A stretch of 9,660 nt of DNA. It comes from Rhodocyclaceae bacterium (GTDB lineage: Bacteria > Pseudomonadota > Gammaproteobacteria > Burkholderiales > Rhodocyclaceae). A program made the translations under genes and the position numbers. The first letter of the stretch is position 1; the number at the start of each line of letters is the position of its first letter. The stretch is from the NCBI GenBank assembly GCA_013821865.1, contig PNJM01000075.1, forward strand, positions 1-9,660, read 5' to 3'. Shown piece by piece: positions 1 to 7,653 of this stretch. Under the pieces are notes generated by a model. It ran no database searches and had not been told where the DNA came from. It worked only from the letters and a program-made list of their open reading frames with translations.

Positions 1-1226
1 TGCGCGCTCACGCGATCCCGCCGTTCCTGTCGCATCTGTTCCGCGATGGCGAACGCCGCCATCAGGCTCGACGACAAAGCTGCCGTGACACTGTTGACGC
101 TCCCGATCAACCCCTTGAATCCCAGCGCTGCCGAGATGACTTCGTAAAGGCTCGCGAAAAGCGTAATCGCCAGCGAGGCGCCGTACCACATTGCGACCCG
201 GGAGCGGGTAAACCACAGGATGCGAGGCAGAAGAAACACCAGCACCGCCACGCTAAACGCGGTCGATACCCACAATAGCGGAAGAAATCTCGAGTAGGCA
301 AGAAACACTGCGAGCAGAAGCAACGGAAGGCATGACCACTGAGCCATCCGCAATAGCCACGCATATCCCACTTGCCTCAGGTCGTCCCTGAATAGCCTGC
401 TGAAAAGAGTGATGGTCAAGACGTAATATGCGGCCATGGACAGTTTCCGCATCGGAAACATCCATTCCATCGGAATCTCTCGGTCGAGCCATTGCGTGTC
501 CCACCCGGCCGAGAGGGAGGCAAGTCGCAGGTTGGCCACCAGCCAGGCCGCAAAGAGCACGTACATCCATTCCCGGTTGATGATCGCCGTCATCAGGACG
601 AACAGGGAGAGCACGATCAAGCCCCCGTCCAGCAGCCCCCCATTGCGATAAAACTGCCGGGTCGATTCATCGAGTTGCGAGGCCGGCCATTGCACGGCCG
701 ACATGCGTGCCGGGCCAACAAATGTGGCCCGGCACAAGACCGTCGCGTCCGATTGCGGCCGGCCCAGTTCGAGCGCAAACCCGGCCTTGACCGCTTTCAT
801 CCGGCCACTTGCCCCGTCACGGCTGGCCTTACCCATGGGGATCAGGCCCGCCGCATTCCAGCAGGCGACTTCCATGGCGTGTCTCGAAGGAAATTCCACG
901 GCCACGGGCTGCTCCCCACCGGTTCCTCGCGCGACAAGACTCAACCAGAACGGGGATTCGGAAAGACGCGTGTCGTGGTGCCGAACCGGCGGCCTTTTGT
1001 CCAGCTCTGCCAGCGCCTGCTCCGGCGCCAGCGCAGCGGCGGTCTCCTGCAGAACGCGGAACTCGAGAGGAAGCACACCGCCGACAGCATATTGGCTCTC
1101 CCAGGAAAACAATGCGACCAGCGATACCACGCCGATTGCTGCGGGCACCCCGAAGACGGACAACCTGTACAGCAGCGAATCGATCGCCGCGCTGGCGTCT
1201 TGTCGAAAAACAGAAAACCGCCGCAT
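1..1226 (-). CDS. 7TMR-DISM membrane sensor protein, partial (C-terminal output domain beyond the window)
   Basis: The reading frame is open from an ATG at 1226 to the left edge, giving 408 visible codons and no stop. The protein has an N-terminal membrane helix (about residues 24-41) and a periplasmic segment (about 42-198). That segment has the 'SPFWLSL' opening and alternating strands typical of 7TMR-DISMED2 beta-sandwich sensor domains. Seven hydrophobic helices follow (about 201-217, 219-238, 263-279, 297-311, 316-338, 343-366, 376-396), matching the 7TMR-DISM_7TM family. The last visible residues (EQMRQERRDR, from 396) look like the start of a cytoplasmic linker. Family members usually continue into GGDEF, EAL, histidine kinase or similar domains; which one applies here cannot be seen. 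AGGA lies 8 nt before the ATG; an in-frame ATG at 1235 is the alternative start. The gene lies 151 nt downstream of the FeeM-like gene on the same strand, so they may be co-transcribed, although a strong hairpin lies between them. The ligand is unknown. Confidence 0.82.
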   Translation of the reverse strand, partial: MRRFSVFRQDASAAIDSLLYRLSVFGVPAAIGVVSLVALFSWESQYAVGGVLPLEFRVLQETAAALAPEQALAELDKRPPVRHHDTRLSESPFWLSLVARGTGGEQPVAVEFPSRHAMEVACWNAAGLIPMGKASRDGASGRMKAVKAGFALELGRPQSDATVLCRATFVGPARMSAVQWPASQLDESTRQFYRNGGLLDGGLIVLSLFVLMTAIINREWMYVLFAAWLVANLRLASLSAGWDTQWLDREIPMEWMFPMRKLSMAAYYVLTITLFSRLFRDDLRQVGYAWLLRMAQWSCLPLLLLAVFLAYSRFLPLLWVSTAFSVAVLVFLLPRILWFTRSRVAMWYGASLAITLFASLYEVISAALGFKGLIGSVNSVTAALSSSLMAAFAIAEQMRQERRDRVSA

Positions 1227-1306
1227 GCTTTGCATCCTGCAATATTCGCGGGCCATCCGGACGAAGCGTCTACGGATCATCCATCCCCGGCAACCAAGTG
1301 GGGAAC

Positions 1307-1344
1307 GGATAAGCAGCATGCATGGCTCAGCATGCTGCTTATCC
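1307..1344. repeat. Perfect 15-bp inverted repeat / hairpin between sensor and FeeM-like gene
   Basis: GGATAAGCAGCATGC (1307-1321) is the exact reverse complement of 1330-1344, with an 8-nt loop (ATGGCTCA). It begins 33 nt after the stop of the FeeM-like gene and lies 81 nt before the sensor start. Neither strand has a T-tract after the stem, so it is not a standard intrinsic terminator. It could be an attenuator, an mRNA-stabilising 3' hairpin, an operator for a dimeric regulator, or a copy of a dispersed palindromic element. The structure is certain from the sequence; the role is not. Confidence 0.8.
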
Positions 1345-1377
1345 AGTATTTACGGCTTGTCATCTTCTTAGCTTTAA

Positions 1378-2148
1378 TCAGATTCGTTGAGACGACTCTT
1401 CCTGCCGCTTGGCGCTCGCAGGGAAAGAGAGGGGCGCGTCAGCCAAATCGATATCAGGATGGTGCGTACGGAAAATAAAGTTGAACAGAGGATGATTGGC
1501 TGCGGCCCATCTGGCCTCCGCCGTTCCCACTTCGAACGCCAGGACGCGGTGCGGGATGTTGCCGACATGCCGCATGGGCCTGTACTCCCCGTCAGGAAAA
1601 ACATCCTTGAACAGAAGCGCGTCGTACTGCCTGTCCAGCGGCGATCGCGCGGTAATGACCATCCATTCGATATCGGCCGACAGGCAATACTGGAAATAGG
1701 CCTTGAACAGCATGGTTTTCACGATCCGCCCCACCCGGCCTTCGGAAACCCCCAGCCTTGTCGCTTCCGCCTGGCTCCTGCCTTGCAGCCATTCCGGAAG
1801 TTCCACCGTCTGTTCGAGGACGAGTTTCCTGTAGCGGTTGGTTTGAATCCGCATCGTTCCCAAGGGCGAGCCGTCCAACTTGGATTCGGCGAGCAGGACC
1901 ACCGAGCCTTCCTCGTGGTCATAGGACTCCGATGTCTGCAGCAGCGCCGCAACCGCCGGCACGTGGCGCGCATAGGCGGCGTGGCGCACGCTCACCGCCT
2001 TGCCGAGCTCTTCCCCGCTGCGGACTATTTTGACGGTGAATGGCATCCGCTCTTCCGTCATCCCCGGCATGCTGAATGCCCTCCCCTGCGCAGGAACATC
2101 CGCAACCAGGATGCCCTCCACTGCTTCAGCGAGATTATGCTGTTCCAT
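1378..2148 (-). CDS. FeeM-like N-acyl amino acid synthase (GNAT-fold acyltransferase, PEP-CTERM/exosortase-associated type)
   Basis: A 256-residue protein that I place in the FeeM / exosortase-associated acyltransferase group, relatives of LuxI-type acyl-homoserine-lactone synthases. FeeM enzymes transfer a fatty acyl chain from acyl-ACP to an amino acid amine to give N-acyl amino acids. Visible family-like features are VRHAAYARH (about 54-62), the strand/turn SPLGTMRIQTNR (94-105), EATRLGVSEGRVGR (128-141, resembling the Glu-Arg motif of this fold), a helix with KTMLFKAYFQYC (144-155), then WMVITARSPLDRQYDALLF (162-180). There is no signal peptide or membrane segment, so it should be cytosolic. 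The ATG at 2148 is chosen because AAGGAG lies 7 nt upstream; an in-frame TTG at 2154 is too close to it. It is separated from the gloA operon by 267 nt and so probably has its own promoter. The substrates are inferred from the family, and no exosortase gene is visible here. Confidence 0.72.
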   Translation of the reverse strand: MEQHNLAEAVEGILVADVPAQGRAFSMPGMTEERMPFTVKIVRSGEELGKAVSVRHAAYARHVPAVAALLQTSESYDHEEGSVVLLAESKLDGSPLGTMRIQTNRYRKLVLEQTVELPEWLQGRSQAEATRLGVSEGRVGRIVKTMLFKAYFQYCLSADIEWMVITARSPLDRQYDALLFKDVFPDGEYRPMRHVGNIPHRVLAFEVGTAEARWAAANHPLFNFIFRTHHPDIDLADAPLSFPASAKRQEESSQRI

Positions 2149-2155
2149 CTTCAAA

Positions 2156-2161
2156 CTCCTT
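2156..2161 (-). promoter_or_regulatory. Strong ribosome binding site of the FeeM-like gene
   Basis: AAGGAG on the minus strand ends 7 nt before the ATG at 2148. It decides against the upstream in-frame TTG at 2154, which is only 1 nt from it. It is the best Shine-Dalgarno match I noticed in the window; most of the operon genes to the right have weak sites and overlap their neighbours. Confidence 0.75.
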
Positions 2162-2263
2162 TCGGCTCAAGAAAGTTTCCAAAATAAAGACTGTCGCCAA
2201 CCTCACGGCACAAGCACTCGAGGCTTCGCCCCTGCGGCTGGCGCATGCGGCTCACAAGCGACC

Positions 2264-2281
2264 GACTGGCGCTTGCCAGTC
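2264..2281. promoter_or_regulatory. 18-bp dyad upstream of the FeeM-like gene, possible operator
   Basis: GACTGGC-GCTT-GCCAGTC is a perfect 7-bp inverted repeat with a 4-nt centre. It lies 116-133 nt upstream of the FeeM-like start and well downstream of gloA. Neither side is followed by a T-tract, so a terminator is unlikely. Position and symmetry suit a regulator binding site. It resembles LuxR-type boxes in having CTG...CAG half-sites, but the spacing is 8 rather than the usual 10 bases, so no regulator can be assigned. The rest of the 2149-2415 gap shows no gene and no convincing -35/-10 pair. Confidence 0.35.
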
Positions 2282-2415
2282 CGGCCACGGGGAAAGTCTA
2301 TTCCCAACATGGATTTAGCGCCAGAAGCATCGATTTACACAGCGGCGGTCTGCTGCCGCAACAGCACGACGCTGTACGGAAGGCCTGGGGCGTTTCCGCG
2401 GCGAACAGCGCGGAG

Positions 2416-2805
2416 TTAGCGCGGCTGCTTCTGGATCAGTTCGATCTTGTAGCCGTCGGGATCCTGCACGAAGGCGATCACCGTCGTGCCGTGCTTCATC
2501 GGCCCCGCTTCGCGCGTCACCGCGCCGCCGCGGCGCTTGATCTCTTCGCAGGCGGCATAGGCGTCGTCCACTTCCAGGGCGACATGGCCGTAGCCGGTGC
2601 CGATCTCGTACTTGTCCACGCCCCAGTTGAAGGTGAGTTCCAGCACGGCGCCGGCGGCCTCGTCCTGGTAGCCGACGAAGGCCAGCGTGAACTTCCCGTC
2701 CGGATAATCGCTGCGCCTGAGCAGGCGCATGCCGAGCACTTCGGTGTAGAACTTCAGCGAGCGATCGAGGTCGCCCACGCGCAGCATGGTGTGCAGGATT
2801 CTCAT
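2416..2805 (-). CDS. gloA: Lactoylglutathione lyase (glyoxalase I)
   Basis: A 129-residue single-domain glyoxalase I, which isomerises the hemithioacetal of methylglyoxal and glutathione to S-lactoylglutathione in the cytosol. It aligns with E. coli GloA from the first residue ([16 protein letters not shown]). All four metal ligands are at the same numbers: His5, Glu56, His74, Glu122. Other conserved stretches are [15 protein letters not shown] (60-74), [13 protein letters not shown] (97-109) and [10 protein letters not shown] (115-124). The residues match the short, Ni(II)-type bacterial enzyme. AGGAG lies 8 nt before the ATG, inside an 11-nt gap after the upstream stop, so it is the last gene of the glyQ-led operon. 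A weak 5-bp GC hairpin (2396-2413) sits just after the stop, without a T-tract. Confidence 0.97.
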   Translation of the reverse strand: MRILHTMLRVGDLDRSLKFYTEVLGMRLLRRSDYPDGKFTLAFVGYQDEAAGAVLELTFNWGVDKYEIGTGYGHVALEVDDAYAACEEIKRRGGAVTREAGPMKHGTTVIAFVQDPDGYKIELIQKQPR

Positions 2806-2816
2806 GGCTATTGCTC

Positions 2817-3569
2817 CTAGATTTGCGGGCAGGTCGCGGCGAGCCGCTTGAGTTCGTCGCGCGCCGCGCGGTACTCGGGATAAAGCCGCTCGACCACGGC
2901 CCAGAAGCGCTTCGAGTGGTTCATCTCGACCAGATGGGCCAGCTCGTGCACCACGACGTAATCGATCAGCCACAGGGGCGAATGGATCAGCCGCCAGGAA
3001 AGGCGGATGCCCGTCTTCTCGCTGCAGCTGCCCCAGCGCGTCTGGGCGTTCGAGAGCGCAAGGCGCGGCATCGGCCGGTGCAGTTTCGCCGCGTAATGCG
3101 CCGTGCGCTCAGTGAACACCTCCAGGGCGCGGCTGCGCAAGGCGCGGCGCGCCAGCTGGCGCAGGTCGGCATCCGGCCGCGCCTGGAGGATCAGCGTATG
3201 GCCGACCCAGCGTACTCGGTTGGCGCCCTGCTCCACGCGCACCACGCACTCTTCGCCCAGCACCGGCACCAGCGCGCCTTCGCGGATGGCCAGGTGGCGC
3301 GACTTGCCGTGGCCGTGCCACTCGTCCAGCTTCTTCAGCACCCACTCGGCGTTGTGGTGGAGAAAATGCTCGACCTCGCGCAGCGAAGTGCGGGGCGGGG
3401 CGCCCACGCGCAGGCCGCGCTGGTCGATGGTCATGCCGAGAGTGCGGCGGCGCGAGCGAAGCAGCTTGTAGTCGACGATGCGCGAGCCGAGCTGGATATG
3501 GCGGTGCTCCTCCGCCGGCGGCGGCGCACGCCGGAAGAGCGGCAGCTCAAGCTGAAAGAGGCGCAGCAT
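2817..3569 (-). CDS. YgjP-like zinc metallopeptidase (M48-type, former DUF45), intact copy
   Basis: A 250-residue YgjP-like (former DUF45) putative metal-dependent hydrolase. The diagnostic C-terminal block is complete: [19 protein letters not shown] (177-195), then HELAH (208-212) and a third ligand in NHSKRFW (His218). His208, His212 and His218 would bind zinc and Glu209 would be the catalytic base. The N-terminal half is the usual beta-rich YgjP part, with [18 protein letters not shown] (38-55). There is no signal peptide, so it should be cytosolic. The physiological substrate of the family is not established. The start overlaps the 3' end of the upstream paralogue by 23 nt; the N-terminus (LFQLELPL) resembles the paralogue's (ELQLELPA), which supports this ATG. 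The stop overlaps the ribosome binding site of gloA. It is the downstream member of a tandem duplication; the other copy lacks the active site. Confidence 0.9.
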   Translation of the reverse strand: MLRLFQLELPLFRRAPPPAEEHRHIQLGSRIVDYKLLRSRRRTLGMTIDQRGLRVGAPPRTSLREVEHFLHHNAEWVLKKLDEWHGHGKSRHLAIREGALVPVLGEECVVRVEQGANRVRWVGHTLILQARPDADLRQLARRALRSRALEVFTERTAHYAAKLHRPMPRLALSNAQTRWGSCSEKTGIRLSWRLIHSPLWLIDYVVVHELAHLVEMNHSKRFWAVVERLYPEYRAARDELKRLAATCPQI

Positions 3570-4260
3570 CCCACAGGTCCCGCACCTCGGCGCGCCACTG
3601 AAGGGGCGCGAGCTGCCTGAGGATCACGCCTTCCATCTCTTCCGGCGTGAGATGGATGAGGCGCCAGGAAAGGCGCAGGCGGCCATCCGCACCGACTCCG
3701 CCCCAGGAGCCGGCAGCGAAGGAAAGCCGCCATTGCGGCGCGGCGATGCCGAGGCGCTGCGCGCAGGCCGTGACATGCTCGCCGAGAACGCGCCTGGCTT
3801 CGGCCTGCAGCCAGCCATGGGCGCGGTCCTTCACCTGGCTGTCGGCGGCTTGCGGGGGCAAAGGCAGATGCAATGCGTCATCGCGCAGCACGGCGCTGTC
3901 CGTGGCGGCGTCAAGGCGCAGAACGATCCCGCGCCCGAGGAAAGGGAAGCGCACACCGTCGTGCCAGCGCCTGGGAAGCGGCAGCTTGCCTGAAGCGGCG
4001 GCCTTGTCCAGTTTTCCGACAATGGCGCGACTGCCGTCACGGATGGCTTGTTCGATCCGCGGCAGCGTCATGCCGCGCGGCGCGCTCACCTGCAAGCCGC
4101 GCTCGTCGACGGAGAAGGCGACATTGGGTCGGCGCGAGCGGCGCAGGCGGAAGGGAAGCGGCTGGTCGCCGAGCTGGAGGGAATACTGCGCCCCCGGCGC
4201 AGCCGGTGCGGCGCTGCCTGCGGGCAGTTCAAGCTGAAGTTCCTGCTGCCGTGCCATCAT
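3547..4260 (-). CDS. Degenerate YgjP-like paralogue lacking the zinc site (putative pseudoenzyme)
   Basis: A 237-residue protein clearly homologous to the intact YgjP-like protein encoded just downstream. It shares QLELP at the N-terminus, RRSRRPNVAFSVDERGLQVSA against [20 protein letters not shown], and the identical RLSWRLIH (196-203 here, 189-196 there). The catalytic parts are gone: TRWGSC is GSWGGV (185-190), HELAH is RQLAP (215-219), and the NHSKRFW segment is replaced by AEVRDLW (224-230). It ends about 30 residues earlier, relative to the motif, than the intact copy. The frame is open over its whole length and has coding character, so a preserved non-catalytic protein is more likely than a fresh pseudogene. 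It overlaps plsC by 32 nt and the intact copy by 23 nt. Start codons at 4260 and 4257 are both possible, with poor ribosome sites, which implies coupling to plsC translation. Its function is unknown; a regulatory or scaffold role is speculation. Confidence 0.85.
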   Translation of the reverse strand: MMARQQELQLELPAGSAAPAAPGAQYSLQLGDQPLPFRLRRSRRPNVAFSVDERGLQVSAPRGMTLPRIEQAIRDGSRAIVGKLDKAAASGKLPLPRRWHDGVRFPFLGRGIVLRLDAATDSAVLRDDALHLPLPPQAADSQVKDRAHGWLQAEARRVLGEHVTACAQRLGIAAPQWRLSFAAGSWGGVGADGRLRLSWRLIHLTPEEMEGVILRQLAPLQWRAEVRDLWDAAPLSA

Positions 4261-5014
4261 CCTTGTACCGGTGAGGGCTGATGCGCCGCATTTCGGCTTC
4301 GATCCAGGCTGCGGCGCGGGCGTTCACCTGGTCCGGAGTCAGGCCGCGCGCGTCAATGGCCGGGCCGATGCTCACTGTGATTGTACCCGGATACTTGAGG
4401 AAGGCGTTGCGCGGCCACAGCTCGCCGGCATCCTGCGCCACGGGCACCACCAGCGCCCCGGCCACTGCCGCCAGATAGGCGCCGCCGCTCTTGTAGCGTC
4501 GCGTCAAGCCCGGCGCCACCCGCGTGCCTTCCGGGAACACGACCACCCAGAAGCCGCTCTTGAGCCGCTCCCGTCCCTGCTCGCCGATCTGCTGGAGGGC
4601 GCCCTTGCGGGCCGATCGGTCGATCGAAATCATGGGCAGCGAACCCAGCCCCCAGCCGAAGAAAGGGATTCTGAGCAGTTCCCTCTTCATGACGTAGATC
4701 TGCGGCGGGAATATGCGCTGCAGCGCTATCGTCTCCCAGGCCGACTGATGCTTGCACAGGATCACTGAAGGCTGGCTCGGGATGTTCTCGCGGCCGAGCA
4801 CGCGGTAGTCGATGCCGAGCATATGCCGGATGAGCCACATCGCCGTCCGGCTCCAGCCCTGCACCACCTTGTAGCGGGTGAAGGGGCCGACGAGAGGACG
4901 GAGAAGCGTCAGCACGATCCCATAGGGCACCGTGACGGCGGCCAGCACCGCCAGGAACAGCACGGAGCGCATGAAAACGGCAACACCCGGCCTGTGGTTG
5001 TTCCGGCCGCTCAT
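4229..5014 (-). CDS. plsC: 1-acyl-sn-glycerol-3-phosphate acyltransferase (PlsC family)
   Basis: A 261-residue LPLAT-family acyltransferase that should convert lysophosphatidic acid to phosphatidic acid at the inner membrane. A hydrophobic N-terminal stretch (about 15-38) would anchor it. The four acyltransferase blocks are visible: KHQSAWET (88-95), GSLPMISIDR (124-133), FPEGTR (160-165) and VVPVAQDAG (189-197). The first block is H-X4-E (His89, Glu94) instead of the usual H-X4-D. This variant occurs in the PlsC superfamily, so activity is plausible, but the acceptor could be another lysolipid or lipid A-like substrate. The start is fixed by an ATGA overlap with the gmhB stop. The last 32 nt overlap the YgjP-like paralogue. 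The pairing with gmhB suggests a group of envelope-synthesis genes downstream of glyS. Confidence 0.9.
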   Translation of the reverse strand: MSGRNNHRPGVAVFMRSVLFLAVLAAVTVPYGIVLTLLRPLVGPFTRYKVVQGWSRTAMWLIRHMLGIDYRVLGRENIPSQPSVILCKHQSAWETIALQRIFPPQIYVMKRELLRIPFFGWGLGSLPMISIDRSARKGALQQIGEQGRERLKSGFWVVVFPEGTRVAPGLTRRYKSGGAYLAAVAGALVVPVAQDAGELWPRNAFLKYPGTITVSIGPAIDARGLTPDQVNARAAAWIEAEMRRISPHRYKDDGTAAGTSA

Positions 5015-5544
5015 GCCGCGATGTGCGCCGCGGCGGCGGCGAGATCGGGAAAGACCAGCGTCTCGGGCGGCAGGTCGGGATGGTTGCGGGTCTTCTCACC
5101 CTTGCCGGTGAGCACCAGGATCGGCTGCGCGCCCACCGCGACGGCAGCCTGCAGGTCGCGCAGGCTGTCGCCAATCGCCGGAACGCCTTTGAGTTCCGCG
5201 TTGTAGCGGGCGGCGATCTCGCGCAGCATGCCCGGCCTCGGCTTGCGGCAATCGCAGGGGGAATCGGCCGGATGGGGGCAGAAGAAAACGGCGTCGATGC
5301 GTCCGCCGGCGAGGCTGACGGCACGGCTCATCTTGTCGTGGATGGAGTTCAGCGTGTCCATGTCGAACAGGCCGCGGCCGATGCCCGACTGGTTGGTGGC
5401 GACCACCACGCGGTACCCCCACTGCGTCAGCCGCGCGATGGCGTCGAGGCTGCCCGGGATCGGCCGCCACTCGTCGGGCGACTTGATGAACTGGTCGCTG
5501 TCGAAGTTGATGACGCCGTCGCGGTCGAGAATGACGAGTTTCAC
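5011..5544 (-). CDS. gmhB: D-glycero-beta-D-manno-heptose 1,7-bisphosphate 7-phosphatase
   Basis: A 177-residue HAD-superfamily phosphatase of the GmhB type, which removes the 7-phosphate from heptose bisphosphate on the way to ADP-heptose for the LPS inner core. The HAD motifs are all present: DRDGVIN (Asp7 nucleophile, Asp9 acid/base), TNQSG (50-54), the Lys of CRKPRPGM (101) and GDSLRDL (125-131). The GmhB-specific zinc loop has its four ligands: Cys89, His91, Cys97, Cys99. Length and motif spacing are normal. It starts with GTG, in a 4-nt GTGA overlap with the glyS stop, and ends in a 4-nt ATGA overlap with plsC, so it depends on operon transcription and probably on coupled translation. 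HisB-N and other HAD phosphatases are less likely given the zinc loop and the length. Confidence 0.94.
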   Translation of the reverse strand: MKLVILDRDGVINFDSDQFIKSPDEWRPIPGSLDAIARLTQWGYRVVVATNQSGIGRGLFDMDTLNSIHDKMSRAVSLAGGRIDAVFFCPHPADSPCDCRKPRPGMLREIAARYNAELKGVPAIGDSLRDLQAAVAVGAQPILVLTGKGEKTRNHPDLPPETLVFPDLAAAAAHIAA

Positions 5545-7652
5545 TTTTCAACGACAAGCTTGGAAATATCGGCGACCTGGTTCATAAGGGAAGCAAGCTG
5601 CGCCAGCAGCGCCAGGCGATTCTCCCGCGTCAGCGGCTCCTCGGCCATGACCAACACCTGGTCGAAGAAGGTATCGACCGCCGCGCGCAACCCGGCCAGC
5701 GCCTTGAGGGCCTGCGTGTAGTCCTCACCGGCAAGATGCGAGCGCACCAGCGGCGCGATGCGGTTCATTTGCTCGAAGAGCTGCTTTTCGGCGTTTTCCT
5801 GGAACAGCAGCACGTCGGGCTCGCCGCGCACTCCTTCGGCTTTCTTCAGGATATTCACGATGCGCTTGTTGGCCGCGGCCAGCGCGGTCGCCTCGGGCAG
5901 CGCGACGAACCGGCGCACCGCCTCCAGCTTGGGCACGACGAGATCGATGCGCGCGGGCTTGAGAGCCAGCACGGCTTCGATCGCCTCCTGGCTGTGGCCG
6001 CGCTTCTCGCCATTCTCGCGCAGGTAGCCGCGCAGGCGATCGAGCATGAACTCATGCAGCGCATCGGCAAAGCCGCCCGCGAGCGTGCCGGCCTTGTAGC
6101 CCCGGCCCGCGTCTTCGATCAGCCCGCGCAGATCCAGCGGCAGCGGGGTTTCGAGCAGGATGCGCAGCACGCCCAGCGCGGCACGGCGCAGGCCGAACGG
6201 GTCCTTGTCGCCCGTCGGCACCTGGCCGATGCCGAAGAAGCCGGCGAGCGCATCGAGCTTATCCGCCAGGGCAGCAGCGCAGGCGACGTTGCCCTGGGGC
6301 AGCGCATCGCCGGCGAAACGCGGGCGGTAATGCGCCTCGATGGCGTCGGCAACGGCCTTGTCCTCGCCGTCATGCAGGGCATAGTAGCGGCCCATGATCC
6401 CTTGCAGCTCGGGAAACTCGCCGACCATGTCCGTCACCAGGTCGGCTTTCGCCAGGTGCGCGGCGCGGGCGGCCAGGGACGTGTTGGCGTTGAGCCTGCC
6501 GGCAATCGATTTCGCCAGCCGCTCCATCCGCTCGACCCGCTGCCCGACCGAGCCGAGCTTGTTGTGGTAGACGACGGAAGCCAGCCCGGCGATCCTGCTC
6601 TCCAGCGTTTTCCTGCGATCCCGGTTGTAGAAGAAACGCGCGTCCGACAGGCGCGGGCGCACGACGCGCTGGTTGCCGCCGATGATGTGCCGGGGATCGT
6701 CCACCTGCATGTTGGAGACGATGAGGAAGCGGTTCAGCAGCCTGCCCGCGGCGTCGAACAGCGGGAAATATTTCTGGTTCTGCTGCATGGTGAGAATCAG
6801 GCATTCCGGCGGCACCTCGAGGTACTCGGCCTCGAACTCGCCGACGTACACCACAGGCCATTCGACCAGCGCCGTCACCTCGTCGAGCAGGGCCGCGACC
6901 GCGGCCTCATCCCGGCTGAGGCTGGCACCCAGTTCGGCCGCCCTGGCGTCGAGCTGCCCGCGGATGATGTCGTGCCGCCTGACGAAGCAGGGAACGACCT
7001 TGCCCTGCTTGAGAAGTACATCCGCGTAGTCGTCCGCCTGCGGCAGATCGAGCATGCCCTCGCTCAGAAAGCGGTGGCCGCGCGCGGCACGGCCGGCGGC
7101 CAAGCCCAGCACCTCGCCCGGCACGATGCGGCTGCCATGCAGCAGGACGAGGCCGTGCACCGGACGCACGAACTGATGATCGGAATCGCCCCAGCGCATG
7201 AGCTTGGGGATGGGCAGTTTCTTCAGCGCCTCGCCGACGATGCCGGCCAGCACGTCGTCGAGCTTCGCGCCCTTGACGGTAGCCTGATAGAAAAAGGTCT
7301 CCGACTTGCCGTCCATGCGCTTTTCGAACTTCGGCAGGGCGGAAACGGGGATGCCCTTGGCTTCCAGCTTCTTCTGCAATGCGGGTGTCGGCTTGCCTGC
7401 GGCGTCGAGCGCCACGGCGACAGGCATGATCTTCTCATGCACCATCGAATCGGGCGCCTGCGCCAGCACGGCCGGCACTTGCACCGCCAGCCGGCGCGGC
7501 GTGGCGAACCAGCGGAAGCCGCCCCCGGCAGCGGCCAGATTGCGGGCAGCAAGCCCGGCATGGACGCCCGAGGCGAAAGTTTCACCGAGGCGGGCGAGCG
7601 CCTTGGGCGGCAGTTCCTCGGCCAGGAGCTCGACGAGCAAGGTGGCGTTCAT
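5541..7652 (-). CDS. glyS: Glycine--tRNA ligase beta subunit
   Basis: A 703-residue beta chain of the alpha2-beta2 bacterial glycyl-tRNA synthetase, close to the usual size of about 690. It supplies tRNA recognition, while the alpha chain carries the aminoacylation site. Family stretches visible in order are [15 protein letters not shown] (5-19), [11 protein letters not shown] (47-57), [21 protein letters not shown] across 151-171, [12 protein letters not shown] (289-300), [18 protein letters not shown] (336-353), [15 protein letters not shown] (411-425), [11 protein letters not shown] (484-494) and the C-terminal anticodon-binding part ending [11 protein letters not shown] (662-672) and NQVADISKL (691-699). 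The frame is open a further 45 codons upstream, but the ATG at 7652 matches the family N-terminus, has AGGGG about 8 nt before it inside the glyQ end, and lies 1 nt after the glyQ stop. The stop overlaps the gmhB start. Confidence 0.98.
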   Translation of the reverse strand: MNATLLVELLAEELPPKALARLGETFASGVHAGLAARNLAAAGGGFRWFATPRRLAVQVPAVLAQAPDSMVHEKIMPVAVALDAAGKPTPALQKKLEAKGIPVSALPKFEKRMDGKSETFFYQATVKGAKLDDVLAGIVGEALKKLPIPKLMRWGDSDHQFVRPVHGLVLLHGSRIVPGEVLGLAAGRAARGHRFLSEGMLDLPQADDYADVLLKQGKVVPCFVRRHDIIRGQLDARAAELGASLSRDEAAVAALLDEVTALVEWPVVYVGEFEAEYLEVPPECLILTMQQNQKYFPLFDAAGRLLNRFLIVSNMQVDDPRHIIGGNQRVVRPRLSDARFFYNRDRRKTLESRIAGLASVVYHNKLGSVGQRVERMERLAKSIAGRLNANTSLAARAAHLAKADLVTDMVGEFPELQGIMGRYYALHDGEDKAVADAIEAHYRPRFAGDALPQGNVACAAALADKLDALAGFFGIGQVPTGDKDPFGLRRAALGVLRILLETPLPLDLRGLIEDAGRGYKAGTLAGGFADALHEFMLDRLRGYLRENGEKRGHSQEAIEAVLALKPARIDLVVPKLEAVRRFVALPEATALAAANKRIVNILKKAEGVRGEPDVLLFQENAEKQLFEQMNRIAPLVRSHLAGEDYTQALKALAGLRAAVDTFFDQVLVMAEEPLTRENRLALLAQLASLMNQVADISKLVVEK

Positions 7653-7653
7653 C

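Noticed and set aside
492..1478. A 328-codon plus-strand frame opposite the sensor gene
   Set aside because: Arg/Pro/His-rich product without domain character; the minus strand encodes a clear membrane sensor over the same bases.
2264..2281. Assignment of the dyad as a LuxR-type (lux/las) box
   Set aside because: CTG and CAG half-sites are separated by 8 bases, not the usual 10, and no luxR-like gene is visible in the window.
2149..2415. A sigma-54 promoter upstream of the FeeM-like gene, expected for exosortase-associated genes
   Set aside because: I scanned for GG-N10-GC with the usual flanks on the minus strand and found no convincing match.
3547..4260. Frameshift as the explanation for the missing HELAH in the upstream YgjP copy
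   Set aside because: Homology continues in the same frame on both sides of the motif (RLSWRLIH before; QLAPL aligned to ELAHL), so the residues were substituted, not shifted out of frame.
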